Positions 34,921 through 43,857 of a stretch of 64,000 nt of DNA are shown here, piece by piece. The stretch comes from Rhodanobacter sp. B04 (GTDB lineage: Bacteria; Pseudomonadota; Gammaproteobacteria; Xanthomonadales; Rhodanobacteraceae). A program made the position numbers and the translations under genes. The stretch is taken from assembly GCF_002001125.1 (NCBI RefSeq), contig NZ_MUNV01000005.1, forward strand, positions 558,001 through 622,000. Reading direction: 5' to 3'. Position 1 is the stretch's first letter, and each line of letters opens with the position of its first letter. A model generated the notes under the pieces. It had not been told where the DNA came from. It saw only the letters and a list, made by a program, of their open reading frames with translations, and searched no databases.

Positions 34921-35111
34921 GCCGAACGCAGCCGCTGTTGCCACCAGCCCGGCAAGCGAGCCGCACTCAAAAATTCCCGATATGGACGTCCAGCCGTCCA
35001 CTTGCGCAATAACCTGCAACAGGCATACGCTGCAATTGCGCCCGCACGATCCCCCTGCCCTTGCGCAGCGTGACGGACGCAACATCCCAAACTGCCGTCA
35101 GGAGGTCGCTC

Positions 35112-35777
35112 ATGTCGTCCGCAGGCCTGGCTGTTGCTCGTCGCCCCGATCCCACACGCATCGCTGCGCTCAGTGCCGCGATCGCCCTCAACCTTGCCGT
35201 CATCTTGATCGCCACACGGCCCATCATGCCCGCGCAGCTGGCTGCGATTCACACGCTGGCGCCCGCACAACAGATCCACTTCATCGATCCTCCGGCCAAG
35301 GTGACGCCGCCGCCAGCGATTGAACTGAAGCCCTTGAAGCAGCCCAAGGCCTTGCCGCAGGCACGCCAGCAGCCGATCCCGCTAACCACGCCACCCGTGG
35401 TGACACCCAGCATTGACGGACAGGTCGCCGTCCCGCCGGCGACCATGCCGACCCTGCGTCCCACCGGCATCGGCACCGCACCGACGGCTTCAGCACCGGT
35501 CGAGGCAAGCCTGGCTTATCGCTCGGCGCCACTGCAGTTCCCGGTCCAGGCCATGCGCCAGCATATGCAGGGCACCGTGCTGCTGCGCGTATTGGTGGAT
35601 GAGAGCGGCAAGCCGGTGGATGTGCAGGTGGAACACGGCAGCGGCTATGCCCTGCTCGATCGCAGCGCACGCGAACAGGTGCTGGCCGGCTGGCGCTTTC
35701 AGCCGGCACTGGTGAACGGCCAGGCAGTGCGTGCATGTGCACGCGTCCCGGTGAGCTTCGCACTGCAGGAACAATAG
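35112..35777 (+). CDS. TonB-like energy transducer protein
   Basis: A 221-residue protein anchored by an N-terminal helix (IAALSAAIALNLAVILIA). It has a Pro/Lys/Gln-rich periplasmic spacer (about residues 55-120) and a TonB C-terminal domain (YRSAPLQFPVQAMRQHMQG, VLLRVLVDESGKPVDVQVE, AGWRFQPALVNGQ). TonB proteins transmit proton-motive energy to outer-membrane receptors. No exbB/exbD genes are nearby, so it is an orphan copy, common where many TonB-dependent receptors exist. The start has GAGG seven bases before it. Confidence 0.88.
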   Translation: MSSAGLAVARRPDPTRIAALSAAIALNLAVILIATRPIMPAQLAAIHTLAPAQQIHFIDPPAKVTPPPAIELKPLKQPKALPQARQQPIPLTTPPVVTPSIDGQVAVPPATMPTLRPTGIGTAPTASAPVEASLAYRSAPLQFPVQAMRQHMQGTVLLRVLVDESGKPVDVQVEHGSGYALLDRSAREQVLAGWRFQPALVNGQAVRACARVPVSFALQEQ

Positions 35778-36075
35778 GTCCGACAAACGGAAGGCCCGGC
35801 CGACAAACACATGCCGACCGGGCCCTTCCACGGCAACCACTCAACTGAATCGCAGGTCCCTGCGCATCACCTGCCGGGTCGCACCGCACGCGGTGCGCGG
35901 CAACCCGAACCGCCACCATGAAAGCGTTTCGAGGCCACCGGCGCAGGCCCAGCATGGACGTCTCGCACGTCCGGCGCATGGTGCAAAAGTCATGGTAGAA
36001 ACCCGCCATCGGCTTACACGTCTTTAACGACGGCCATGCTCCACTGATGCTCAGTTACCCTGTAGAGCTTCATGC
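35778..36075. other. Intergenic region after the tonB-like gene
   Basis: No gene is seen in these 298 bases. Close to the start a GC-rich inverted repeat (around GGAAGGCCCGG and CCGGGCCCTTCC, with one bulge) at about 35789-35828 may end the tonB-like transcript. The rest should hold the promoter of the dioxygenase-like operon. Confidence 0.5.
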
Positions 36076-36654
36076 ATGGGCAAGCACAGCCGCACCCTGA
36101 AAACGCTGCGCGAGATCGCGCTTGAGTACGGCAGCACCGAGCAACCGGATCTGGCCACGATGGCACGTGAACTGGGCCGCGTGGTGCACCAGAATGCGGC
36201 GACGCTGGCCAACCGCCTGGCCCCGTTGCGTGCACGCCAGCGCGGCTTCGAACGCTGGTTGCTGGCCGAGCGCAACAAGCCGGCACTCAGCGTGCTGGTC
36301 ATGGCATGGCCCCCGAACCACCTCACCCCGGTACACGACCACGCCGGTTTGTGGGGGCTGGAAGTGGCCCTCGCCGGCGCACTGGAAGTGCAGTCGTATG
36401 CACGCGACCAGGCCTCGGGCGACCTGCGCATGCTGGGCCGCGACTGGCTCGGCCCAGGCGATGGCACCTGGTTCGAAGGGGACGAAAACCACGCGCACCG
36501 CTGCCGCAATCTGTCGAAGCACGATACCGCGCTGACCCTGCACGTCTACGGCGGCAGCCTGGAGCAGTTCTTCGCATACGAACAGGCCGGCCCTGCCGGC
36601 AGCTGGATCGCACAGCCGCAGTACAGCCGCATCGCCGGCCGCCTGCGCGGCTGA
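36076..36654 (+). CDS. Cysteine dioxygenase-like cupin protein
   Basis: The 192-residue protein is a small cupin of the cysteine dioxygenase type, which oxidises thiols such as cysteine or 3-mercaptopropionate with Fe(II) and oxygen. The iron-binding motif TPVHDHAGLWGLEVALAG supplies two His, and ENHAHRCRNLS supplies the third. WFEGDENHAHR fits the family. The substrate cannot be told from the sequence. It starts a tight run: a FAD protein follows 27 bases after and cardiolipin synthase 19 bases after that. Confidence 0.85.
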   Translation: MGKHSRTLKTLREIALEYGSTEQPDLATMARELGRVVHQNAATLANRLAPLRARQRGFERWLLAERNKPALSVLVMAWPPNHLTPVHDHAGLWGLEVALAGALEVQSYARDQASGDLRMLGRDWLGPGDGTWFEGDENHAHRCRNLSKHDTALTLHVYGGSLEQFFAYEQAGPAGSWIAQPQYSRIAGRLRG

Positions 36655-36681
36655 CCGTACGCCACTCACACAGGTAATTTC

Positions 36682-38049
36682 ATGTTTCGACGGGTCGCCA
36701 TCATCGGCGGCGGTGCCGCGGCAGCGACCTTGCTCGGCGAACTGCTGGAGCGCCAGCCACCGCAACCGCTGCATCTGGACTGGTATGCCGGCGCTACCGC
36801 TGCGCCGGGGCGCGGCGTCGCGTATGGCACCCGCTCGGATCGCCATCTGCTGAACGTGCGGGCGGCATCAATGAGCATGTTCGCCGGCAAGCCACGCGGC
36901 TTCCTGGACTTCCTGCAGCGCGACGACCCGGCGATTGCCGGCACCGATTTCCTGCCACGCCGCCGTTACGGCGACTATCTCGAGGCGGAAATCGTGCGCG
37001 CGCTGGAGCAGGGCAAGGCGCACGGACACGATGTCAACATCATCCCGTTCACCGTCGATGCGCTGGTTCCCGAAAGCGATGGCGTCACGCTGATCCACGG
37101 CGAGGAAAGCCATCGGGCCGACGCCGCCGTCCTGGCACTCGGCGCGTTGCCGCCGCAGCCGCTCGGTGGCGTCAACGCCGCCTCGCTGGAGAGCGGTCGT
37201 TATGTGATGGATCCGTGGCAACTGCTGGCCGATGCGGCGAACATCCATCCGCCGCCGCGCAAGGTGGCGCTGATCGGCCTGGGGCTGACCGCCGTCGACG
37301 TGCTGCTGGAACTTGCCGCGCAATGGCCACAGACCGAATTCACCGCGATCTCCCGCCATGGCCTGCTGCCCACCGCGCATCTGTCCAGGGCCACGGCACC
37401 GACCGATGACGGCGCCGAGCTGATCGCCTCAATGCGCGACGCGCCTGAGATCCATCGCTGGCTGCACCTGCTGCGCGAAGCATGCGCACAGGAAACCGAC
37501 TGGCGCCCGGTCATCGATAGCCTGCGACCGCATACCTCCGGCTTGTGGCATGTGCTGCCGCTGGAGCAGCGCGCGCGCTTCCTGCGTCATGCACGCTGGG
37601 CCTGGGAACGCATGCGCCATCGCATGCCACCGCAGGTACTCGACTCGATCACGGGCCTGGAACAGGCGGGCCAGCTGCAACGTCAACGCGGTCGCGTGCA
37701 GTCGGTGGAGCTTGTCGACGATGCTCTGCAGCTCACCCTCAACCATGCCGGCGAGACGCGCACATTGCAAGCCGACCTGGTGATCCAGACCGTCGGCCTG
37801 GATACCGACGTGCGCCGTACCCGGCATCGACTGGTGCGACAACTGGTGACCAACGCGCACATCGCGGCCGATCCGCTCGGCCTGGGCGTCCAGGCCGACG
37901 CGACGGGCCGCCTGCACCACAACGGCGGCAGCTGGCAGCACCTGTTTGCCATCGGCAGCCTGTTGCGCGGTACGCTGTGGGAGTCCACCGCCATGCCGGA
38001 GATCCGCCAGCAGGCCCGCAACCTCGCCGATCAGCTACTGGGCGACTAG
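36682..38049 (+). CDS. FAD/NAD(P)-binding protein (NAD_binding_9 type)
   Basis: A 455-residue flavoprotein. The N-terminal RVAIIGGGAAAATLLGELLE is a classic dinucleotide-binding fold, and GRGVAYGTRSDRHLLNVRAA is characteristic of the NAD_binding_9 (HcpH-like) family. A second nucleotide motif, KVALIGLGLTAVDVLLELA, lies near residue 195. Such proteins are presumed oxidoreductases or monooxygenases, but no reaction has been assigned. The persistent pairing with a cysteine dioxygenase-like gene hints at a sulfur-compound pathway. It ends with a stop 19 bases before cls. Confidence 0.82.
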   Translation: MFRRVAIIGGGAAAATLLGELLERQPPQPLHLDWYAGATAAPGRGVAYGTRSDRHLLNVRAASMSMFAGKPRGFLDFLQRDDPAIAGTDFLPRRRYGDYLEAEIVRALEQGKAHGHDVNIIPFTVDALVPESDGVTLIHGEESHRADAAVLALGALPPQPLGGVNAASLESGRYVMDPWQLLADAANIHPPPRKVALIGLGLTAVDVLLELAAQWPQTEFTAISRHGLLPTAHLSRATAPTDDGAELIASMRDAPEIHRWLHLLREACAQETDWRPVIDSLRPHTSGLWHVLPLEQRARFLRHARWAWERMRHRMPPQVLDSITGLEQAGQLQRQRGRVQSVELVDDALQLTLNHAGETRTLQADLVIQTVGLDTDVRRTRHRLVRQLVTNAHIAADPLGLGVQADATGRLHHNGGSWQHLFAIGSLLRGTLWESTAMPEIRQQARNLADQLLGD

Positions 38050-38068
38050 CCGGCTTGCGCAGCCTGCC

Positions 38069-39460
38069 ATGACCGCCAGCGTGCTCACCACCTGCATCCT
38101 CCTGCTGCACCTGCTGGGCGCCTTCGCAGCGATGCATGCGGTGATGCGCACACGCACGCCGCAGGGCGCCATCGGCTGGGCACTTGGCCTGCTGCTGCTG
38201 CCGTATGTCACCTTGCTGCCCTACCTGTACCTCGGCTCCAGCCGCTTCCTGGGCTACCGCACCGGGCGGCGGCGGCGACCGGCGCCGCTGTCGCCGGTCA
38301 GCACGGACGGGCACGCCATCGATCCGGGTTGTGCCCGCTTCGCCGCGATCAGCGCCCTGCAGGGGCGTCCGTTCCGCGGCGGCCACCGGCTGCGGCTGCT
38401 GATCGATGGCGAAGCCGCGTTCGACGCCATGCTGGCGACGATGGCCGCCGCGGAAAGCTACCTGCTGGTGCAGTTCTTCATCATCCACGACGACGGCCTC
38501 GGCCGCCGGCTGCAGCAGGTGCTGCTGCAACGCGCCGCGGCCGGCGTGCGCGTGTGCGTGCTGTTCGACGGCGTCGGCAGCCACGACCTGCCGCGCCACT
38601 ACGTCGACACGCTGCGCGCCGGCGGCGTGGCGATCCACCCGTTCGCGACCCATCGCTGGCGCAACCGCTTCCAGCTGAATTTCCGCAACCACCGCAAGAT
38701 CGTGGTGGTCGACGGCAGCTGCGCCTTCGTCGGCGGCCTCAACGTGGGCGACGAATACCTGGGCCTGAAACCGCCGCTGGCGCCGTGGCGGGATACCCAG
38801 CTGGAGCTGCGTGGATCGGCGGTCGCCGATCTGCAGCAGCGTTTTGCCGAAGACTGGCAATGGATCACCGGCAACCTGCCGCCAATGCTGCCGCCAGCGC
38901 CCGGCGCGGGCGATGCCAGCGCGCTGATCGTGGCCAGCGGTCCGGCCGATGAACTGGAAACCGGCTCGCTGTTCTTCACCGCCGCCATTCACGCCGCACG
39001 CGAGCGCGTATGGCTGAGCACGCCGTACTTCGTGCCGGATCACGCGGTGCGCTCGGCGCTGCAACTGGCGGTGCTGCGCGGGGTCGACGTGCGCGTGCTG
39101 ATCCCGGCGCGGCCCGACCATCGCACGGTTTTCCTCGCCTCCACCCTGCACGCCTACCATGCCGTGCGCACCGGCATCCGCATGTTCCGTTACCAGCCCG
39201 GCTTCCTGCACCAGAAAGCGCTGCTGATCGATCATGACAGCGCGGCGATCGGCAGCATGAACCTCGACAGCCGTTCGTTCCGGCTCAATTTCGAAGTCAG
39301 CGCCCTGATCGTCGACCGGGCGTTTGCCGGCGAGGTGGAAACCATGCTGGCGGCGGACTTCGACCGCGCCCGTGCCATCGACGAACACGAATACCGCGAC
39401 GCAAGCTATCTGCGCCGGGTAGCCATGCACGTGGCACGGTTGTTCGATCCGGTCCTGTAG
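38069..39460 (+). CDS. cls: Cardiolipin synthase
   Basis: Cls condenses phosphatidylglycerol molecules to cardiolipin in the inner membrane. The 463-residue protein has two N-terminal helices (LTTCILLLHLLGAFAAM and WALGLLLLPYVTLLPYLYL) and two phospholipase D motifs: NHRKIVVVDGSCAFVGGLN and HQKALLIDHDSAAIGSMN. Both HKD cores are intact. The length is normal. It is the last gene of the cupin-flavoprotein-cls run and may be an accessory synthase. The shorter start is chosen because the anchor helix begins there. Confidence 0.93.
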   Translation: MTASVLTTCILLLHLLGAFAAMHAVMRTRTPQGAIGWALGLLLLPYVTLLPYLYLGSSRFLGYRTGRRRRPAPLSPVSTDGHAIDPGCARFAAISALQGRPFRGGHRLRLLIDGEAAFDAMLATMAAAESYLLVQFFIIHDDGLGRRLQQVLLQRAAAGVRVCVLFDGVGSHDLPRHYVDTLRAGGVAIHPFATHRWRNRFQLNFRNHRKIVVVDGSCAFVGGLNVGDEYLGLKPPLAPWRDTQLELRGSAVADLQQRFAEDWQWITGNLPPMLPPAPGAGDASALIVASGPADELETGSLFFTAAIHAARERVWLSTPYFVPDHAVRSALQLAVLRGVDVRVLIPARPDHRTVFLASTLHAYHAVRTGIRMFRYQPGFLHQKALLIDHDSAAIGSMNLDSRSFRLNFEVSALIVDRAFAGEVETMLAADFDRARAIDEHEYRDASYLRRVAMHVARLFDPVL

Positions 39461-39512
39461 GCGATGGCGGCGGCGCCACGCCGAAGCCGTTCATGCCGGC
39501 CGGCGGCAGCGG

Positions 39513-39908
39513 TTATCCCCGTTTATTCGGGCTGCCGGCGCGCCGGCTACCGTTGCCGCTGCACAGCACCCAACCGATGTAGATGCCCAGAGCCACGCCC
39601 AGCAATTCGCACAGCACGCGCAGCCCCATGCTGTCCGGGTCATGCACTTGCGCGAGTTTAGCCTTGAGCAGCTGCAGCGACTGCAGGCGCGCGTAGTTGA
39701 AATAGAACAGATCCCATAGGTCGCCACTCGCCGTGAGTATCGTGGCCAGCAGGAACGACCAGCCGATCTGCGGGCCGTAACTCCAGCCGTTGCGACGTCC
39801 CAGCCAATGGAACACGCCGAACAGCAACAAACCCGCCAGCGCGGAAATGACTCCGGCCTCGATGCCACCGACGATGCCGTAGCCCATCCAGTTCTGGTTG
39901 TAATGCAT
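39513..39908 (-). CDS. Small membrane protein of unknown function
   Basis: A 131-residue protein with about three membrane helices (IEAGVISALAGLLLFGVFHW, WSFLLATILTASGDLWDLFY, LCELLGVALGIYIGWVL) and a short basic, Ser/Gly-rich tail. It begins MHYNQNWMGYG. I do not recognise a family. It is convergent with cls and divergent from the nicotinamidase gene. The hydrophobicity pattern and the single plausible start support a real gene. Confidence 0.7.
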   Translation of the reverse strand: MHYNQNWMGYGIVGGIEAGVISALAGLLLFGVFHWLGRRNGWSYGPQIGWSFLLATILTASGDLWDLFYFNYARLQSLQLLKAKLAQVHDPDSMGLRVLCELLGVALGIYIGWVLCSGNGSRRAGSPNKRG

Positions 39909-40025
39909 GGTGCGGCGGCTTCCGTCTGGGATGGCCCATGCATTATGCCTGCAGCCGCGCATGCCCCGGCCCACGACATGACCGCGCTAGACTCCCCCTG
40001 TCGCCTCCGGTTTCGAATTCCCCGC

Positions 40026-40679
40026 ATGAGCCATTCCATTTCGCCCCATGCCGCCCTGGTGGTTGTCGACGTACAGCCCGACTTCATGCCCGGCGGCACA
40101 CTGGCCTGCCACGAAGGCGACGCGATCGTGCCGGGTATCGATGCACTGCTGCGCTCGCGCATGTTCAGCCATGTGGTGGCGACCCAGGACTGGCATCCGC
40201 GCGGACATGTCTCGTTCGCCAGCTCGCATCCGGGCCGCGCGCCGTTCGAACAGATCGATCTGTACGGCCAGCCGCAGACGCTGTGGCCGGATCACTGCGT
40301 GCAGGGCACGCACGGCGCCGAGCTGCATCCGGCGATCGACTGGTCGGCCCTCGATGCGGTGATCCGCAAGGGCAGCAACCCCGGCGTGGATTCCTACAGC
40401 GGTTTCCGCGAGAACCACGGCCCGGCCGGCTTGCGGCCGCCTACCGGGCTGGCCGGCTGGCTGCAGCAACGCGATGTCGACGAAGTGTTCGTATGTGGCC
40501 TGGCCCGCGACGTCTGCGTGCTGTGGACGGCGCAAGACGCGCTGGAACTCGGCTTGCGCGCCAGCCTGCTATGGGATCTCAGCCGCCCGGTGACGCCCGA
40601 CACGGACACCGCGATCCGCGCCACCCTGCAGGCGCAAGGCATCGCGATCGCTGCGACAAGTGAGTTGCGGCGCGCCTGA
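40026..40679 (+). CDS. pncA: Nicotinamidase
   Basis: PncA deamidates nicotinamide to nicotinate in NAD salvage. The 217-residue protein is an isochorismatase-fold hydrolase. The catalytic triad is visible as Asp in VVDVQPDFMPGG, Lys in VIRKGSNPGVDSYSGF, and Cys in GLARDVCVLWTAQDAL. The metal-binding motif is DWHPRGHVSFA. The long upstream frame is ignored because the family N-terminus begins at the chosen ATG. Single gene, convergent with the PIN-domain gene. Confidence 0.94.
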   Translation: MSHSISPHAALVVVDVQPDFMPGGTLACHEGDAIVPGIDALLRSRMFSHVVATQDWHPRGHVSFASSHPGRAPFEQIDLYGQPQTLWPDHCVQGTHGAELHPAIDWSALDAVIRKGSNPGVDSYSGFRENHGPAGLRPPTGLAGWLQQRDVDEVFVCGLARDVCVLWTAQDALELGLRASLLWDLSRPVTPDTDTAIRATLQAQGIAIAATSELRRA

Positions 40680-40688
40680 AACCGCCGC

Positions 40689-41174
40689 TCATCCCGATCC
40701 GGGCACGCCGTGCGAGCGTAGGTCGGCAATCGACCACAGCTGCGGCAAGCGGATCGCGAACAGCCCGGCACTGCGGGTGCGGCGGTCAAGCTTCAGCAGT
40801 TCCTTGTCCTTGCTGAGCAGCCAGCGGGCTCCCGCAGCCAGCGCCAGCTCCAGAAACTTCTGGTCGTCCGGATCGCCGCAACGTGGCAAGACCATATCCT
40901 GGCCTGCCGTCGCCTCTTCGGGCGGCAGCCGCTGGACCAGCGCATCGAAAGCCGCGTCGAAGGCAGGCCGTTGCCGGTCATCGATCGGCAGTTGCGGGTA
41001 ATGCAGCACGCGCTGCCATTCCTCGCGGCAATCGTCGCGCGTCACTGCCTGCACCGCGCCACGTTCCAGCGCCGCCAGCAAATGCGAGCACAGCGGGTCG
41101 CGGAACACGAACAGGTCCAGGCATACATTGGTATCCAGCACGATGCGCGGCACCGGCAAAACATCGCGGATCAT
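40689..41174 (-). CDS. PIN-domain putative ribonuclease (toxin-like family)
   Basis: The product belongs to the PIN-domain family often labelled putative toxin of a toxin-antitoxin system. VLDTNVCLDLFVFRD gives the first acidic residue, EEWQRVLHYP the second, and CGDPDDQKFLELALAAGARW the last acidic cluster before LLSKDKELL. No antitoxin gene adjoins it; the neighbour is a CPXCG protein. So the toxin label should not be taken literally. The start could be a codon 19 residues upstream that overlaps that neighbour by 11 bases; the shorter form fits the family better. Confidence 0.82.
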   Translation of the reverse strand: MIRDVLPVPRIVLDTNVCLDLFVFRDPLCSHLLAALERGAVQAVTRDDCREEWQRVLHYPQLPIDDRQRPAFDAAFDALVQRLPPEEATAGQDMVLPRCGDPDDQKFLELALAAGARWLLSKDKELLKLDRRTRSAGLFAIRLPQLWSIADLRSHGVPGSG

Positions 41175-41220
41175 CGCCGCAGCACCGGGCAAGGCCATCG
41201 CATGAGCACGGCCGATTCCA

Positions 41221-41409
41221 TCAGGCCTCATTCTCGGATGCCGCGCTCACTTGCGCGTCGCCGTCGGCATCGATCCGGATACTCAGGGTGATCGGCCGGC
41301 AACAGACCTGACAGTCCTCGATGTAAGACTGATCGCCAGCCGAGGCATCGACCAGGATCCCGGTGGCTTCGCCGCAATACGGACAGGCGATATCGAAGGG
41401 CGTCAGCAT
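41221..41409 (-). CDS. CPXCG motif-containing cysteine-rich protein
   Basis: A 62-residue protein with the zinc-ribbon motif IACPYCGEATGILVD and the second pair YIEDCQVCCRPITL. The four cysteines would bind one zinc ion. The family is named after this motif and its role is unknown. It ends close to or overlaps the PIN-domain gene start, suggesting one transcript. It diverges from the potassium channel gene with about 137 bases between starts. Confidence 0.88.
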   Translation of the reverse strand: MLTPFDIACPYCGEATGILVDASAGDQSYIEDCQVCCRPITLSIRIDADGDAQVSAASENEA

Positions 41410-41545
41410 GGGTGCATACCGGGACATGGATAGCGCAGCTTGCCACAAGCCGGCGTCGCCGGATGCCGTTGCCGCGCGCGCTACAATCGATCCGTCCTGC
41501 CACCCGGCCCGAGTGGCTTCCATCCTTGCGAAGACTCCCAGGCAG

Positions 41546-42442
41546 ATGCTGCATTTCCTGAATCGACCACGGATCATCGACATCGCCGGGCGGCAGTTCG
41601 TCAGCCAGGGGCTGTCCCGGCGCATCTGGGACGACGTCTATCATCGTGCGCTGACCGTGAGCTGGCCGGTGTTCTTCGGCCTGGCCGCGGCGGCCTTCCT
41701 GCTGCTCAACACCCTCTTTGCCGGGATCTACCAGCTCGGCACGCAACCCATCGCGAACCAGTATCCGCATGGTTTCGCCGGCGCATTCTTCTTCAGCGTG
41801 GAGACCCTGGCCACGGTCGGCTACGGCGACATGCATCCGCAGACTGTCTACGCGCATATCGTGGCCACGGTGGAAATCTTCACCGGGATGGCCTGCATCG
41901 CGGTGGTCACCGGGCTGATCTTCTCGCGCTTCTCGCGTCCGCGCGCGAAGATCATCTTCACCAATCATCCGATCGTGCGCATGATCGACGGCAGGCAGAC
42001 CTTGATGGTCCGCGCAGCCAACACCCGGCAGAACGTGATCGCCGAAGCCTCTGCGCAATTGCATCTGCTGCGTCTTGAAACTTCGCCGGAGGGTTTCAGG
42101 CTGCGCAAGATCTACGATCTGAAACTGGTGCGCGATCGCCATCCGATCTTCATGCTGAGCTGGAGCCTGATGCATGTGATCGACGAGAGCAGCCCGCTCT
42201 ACGGCGAGACTGCGCAAACCCTGGAACGTACCCAGTCGGCCTTCCTGCTGAGCCTCGAAGGCATCGACGAGACTACCTCGCAATCCATGCTGGCGCGCCA
42301 GCGATGGAGTCATCAGGACCTGCGCTGGAACCATCGTTACACCGACCTCGTCCGCGTCGACGATGCCGGCATCAACATCATCGACTACAGCGTCTTTCAC
42401 GAAGTACTGCCGCTGGAAGCCGACGAGAACCTGTCCGGCTGA
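41546..42442 (+). CDS. Inward-rectifier type potassium channel (bacterial Kir)
   Basis: The 298-residue protein has two membrane helices (VFFGLAAAAFLLLNTLFAG and VEIFTGMACIAVVTGLIF) flanking a pore loop with the selectivity filter TLATVGYGDMHP. A cytoplasmic immunoglobulin-like domain follows (from about residue 130), with FTNHPIVRMIDGRQTLMVRAANTR-type sequence, of which RPRAKIIF and NHPIVRMIDG are the clearest landmarks. This is the layout of KirBac channels, which tetramerise. Lipid and acid control are known for KirBac relatives; local regulation is not visible. Confidence 0.94.
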   Translation: MLHFLNRPRIIDIAGRQFVSQGLSRRIWDDVYHRALTVSWPVFFGLAAAAFLLLNTLFAGIYQLGTQPIANQYPHGFAGAFFFSVETLATVGYGDMHPQTVYAHIVATVEIFTGMACIAVVTGLIFSRFSRPRAKIIFTNHPIVRMIDGRQTLMVRAANTRQNVIAEASAQLHLLRLETSPEGFRLRKIYDLKLVRDRHPIFMLSWSLMHVIDESSPLYGETAQTLERTQSAFLLSLEGIDETTSQSMLARQRWSHQDLRWNHRYTDLVRVDDAGINIIDYSVFHEVLPLEADENLSG

Positions 42443-42500
42443 CGCTGCGTCACGCCTGCCAGGCGATACACTGTGCTCTCCCTCTAGTGGATGACCCCCG

Positions 42501-42779
42501 ATGGCCGAGCGCGAGTTCGACAACTACCTTGCCCGCTCCGGCGCCACGCTCGAAGGCTCACGCTATTCCGCCTGGCTCGCGGTGACCCCGCGCAAGAGCG
42601 GCTTCCCGATGTATTTCGCGATCTGCGAAAACCGCAGCTTCCGCGACAAGGGCATCGCCGAGACCGCCGCCGCCAAGGCACTGGCCGATATGCTGGGACT
42701 GGAAGACGACGGCACACCGATCTTCCCGGACGACTACACCGGCTTCGATGACGACAAGCAGGCCGACGAGCCGGAGTGA
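42501..42779 (+). CDS. Small acidic protein of unknown function
   Basis: The 92-residue product starts MAEREFDNYLARSGATLEGS, continues with WLAVTPRKSGFPMYFAICEN and an Ala-rich helix, and ends in a very acidic tail. No family is recognised. It has a sensible length and charge pattern for a soluble protein, and lies between the channel gene and the convergent oxidoreductase gene. Confidence 0.65.
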   Translation: MAEREFDNYLARSGATLEGSRYSAWLAVTPRKSGFPMYFAICENRSFRDKGIAETAAAKALADMLGLEDDGTPIFPDDYTGFDDDKQADEPE

Positions 42780-42820
42780 TCCGGCACCCGGCGCCTGTCG
42801 AGCGCGCCGGGTCGCGTCAC

Positions 42821-43783
42821 TTACAGCGTCAGCAGCACCTTGCCGATCGCCTCGCGGCTTTCCAGATACGCATGCGCCTGCGCGCCGGCACTGAGCGAAA
42901 AACGCGCGGCGATGTTCGGCTGCAGCTGGCCGGCACGGATCTGCGCAAACAGCGCCGCCGCCCGCTCGCGCCGGATCGACGCACTGGTCAGCACGTTCCA
43001 CAGATCGCCACCGGTCAGCGTCAGCGAACGGTCCATCAGCAGACGCGGGTCGACCGGGTCGGGATCACCGGCCGCCATCCCGTAGAACACCACGGTACCG
43101 CCGATACGTGCCGCGGCCAGACTCTCGCCCAGCGTGCGTCCGACCGAGTCGTAAACCACGTCGGCGCCACGGCCGGCGCTCAGCTGTTTCGTATGCGCGA
43201 GAAGCTCGTCGTAGCCGCATGCGGCATCCGCGCCGGCGGCCCGCACCGCCGCGCGTCTCGTGGCGCTTGATGCCACGCCCAGCACGCTTGCGCCCACGGC
43301 CTTCAACATCTGCACCAGCAGCTGACCCACGCCACCGGCTGCGGCATGCACCACGGCCACATCGCCGCGGCGTACCCGATAGCTGTCGGTCACCAGATAT
43401 TGCGCGGTCAAGCCTTGCAGCAAGGTCGCTGCAGCCGTGTCGAAGGTGATGTCATCCGGCAACGGGACCAGCTTGTCGAGATCCACCGCGACCAGCTCGG
43501 CGTTCGCATACGGCATGTCGGCAAATCCGACCCGCGTGCCGAGCGGAAACAACGCATCGCCGGCGACCGGCTGCTCGATCACGCCAGCACCCTCGTAGCC
43601 GAGAATCCACGGCGCCGTGCCGCTGAGGTGGTAGTTGCCATTGCGCCGGTAGACGTCTGCGAAATTCAACCCGACGCTGCGCATGCGTACCAGCGCCTGG
43701 CCAGGTGCCGGGATCGGATCGGGTCGCTCGCCCCAATGCAACACCTCGGGGCCACCGAACTTTTCGAACAACAGGGCATGCAT
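42821..43783 (-). CDS. Quinone oxidoreductase, zeta-crystallin type
   Basis: A 320-residue NADPH-dependent enzyme of the medium-chain dehydrogenase superfamily. Landmarks are LNFADVYRRNGNYHL, the nucleotide-binding VAVVHAAAGGVGQLLVQML, and ADVVYDSVGRTLGESLAAAR. It lacks the zinc-binding Cys/His sets of alcohol dehydrogenases, as expected for quinone reductases. Probable activity is one-electron reduction of quinones. It is the first of several minus-strand genes but separated from the HAD gene by about 75 bases. Confidence 0.9.
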   Translation of the reverse strand: MHALLFEKFGGPEVLHWGERPDPIPAPGQALVRMRSVGLNFADVYRRNGNYHLSGTAPWILGYEGAGVIEQPVAGDALFPLGTRVGFADMPYANAELVAVDLDKLVPLPDDITFDTAAATLLQGLTAQYLVTDSYRVRRGDVAVVHAAAGGVGQLLVQMLKAVGASVLGVASSATRRAAVRAAGADAACGYDELLAHTKQLSAGRGADVVYDSVGRTLGESLAAARIGGTVVFYGMAAGDPDPVDPRLLMDRSLTLTGGDLWNVLTSASIRRERAAALFAQIRAGQLQPNIAARFSLSAGAQAHAYLESREAIGKVLLTL

Positions 43784-43857
43784 CGTGTGGCGCTCCTGAT
43801 CAATCCGACCTGCTCAATCCGGCCTGCTCGCGACAAACCCGCTCATGCGCGCGCGAT

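Larger units (their letters stand above)
34679..35111. other. Intergenic region between divergent hlyIII-like and tonB-like genes
   Basis: These 433 bases hold no acceptable protein gene. They do contain two C-loop hairpins and an intrinsic terminator on the plus strand (annotated separately) that suggest a small RNA. After the terminator, about 190 bases lead to the tonB-like start and should carry its promoter. Confidence 0.6.

Noticed and set aside
40689-41409. Classical toxin-antitoxin pair
   Set aside because: The upstream small gene is a CPXCG zinc-ribbon protein, not a DNA-binding antitoxin.
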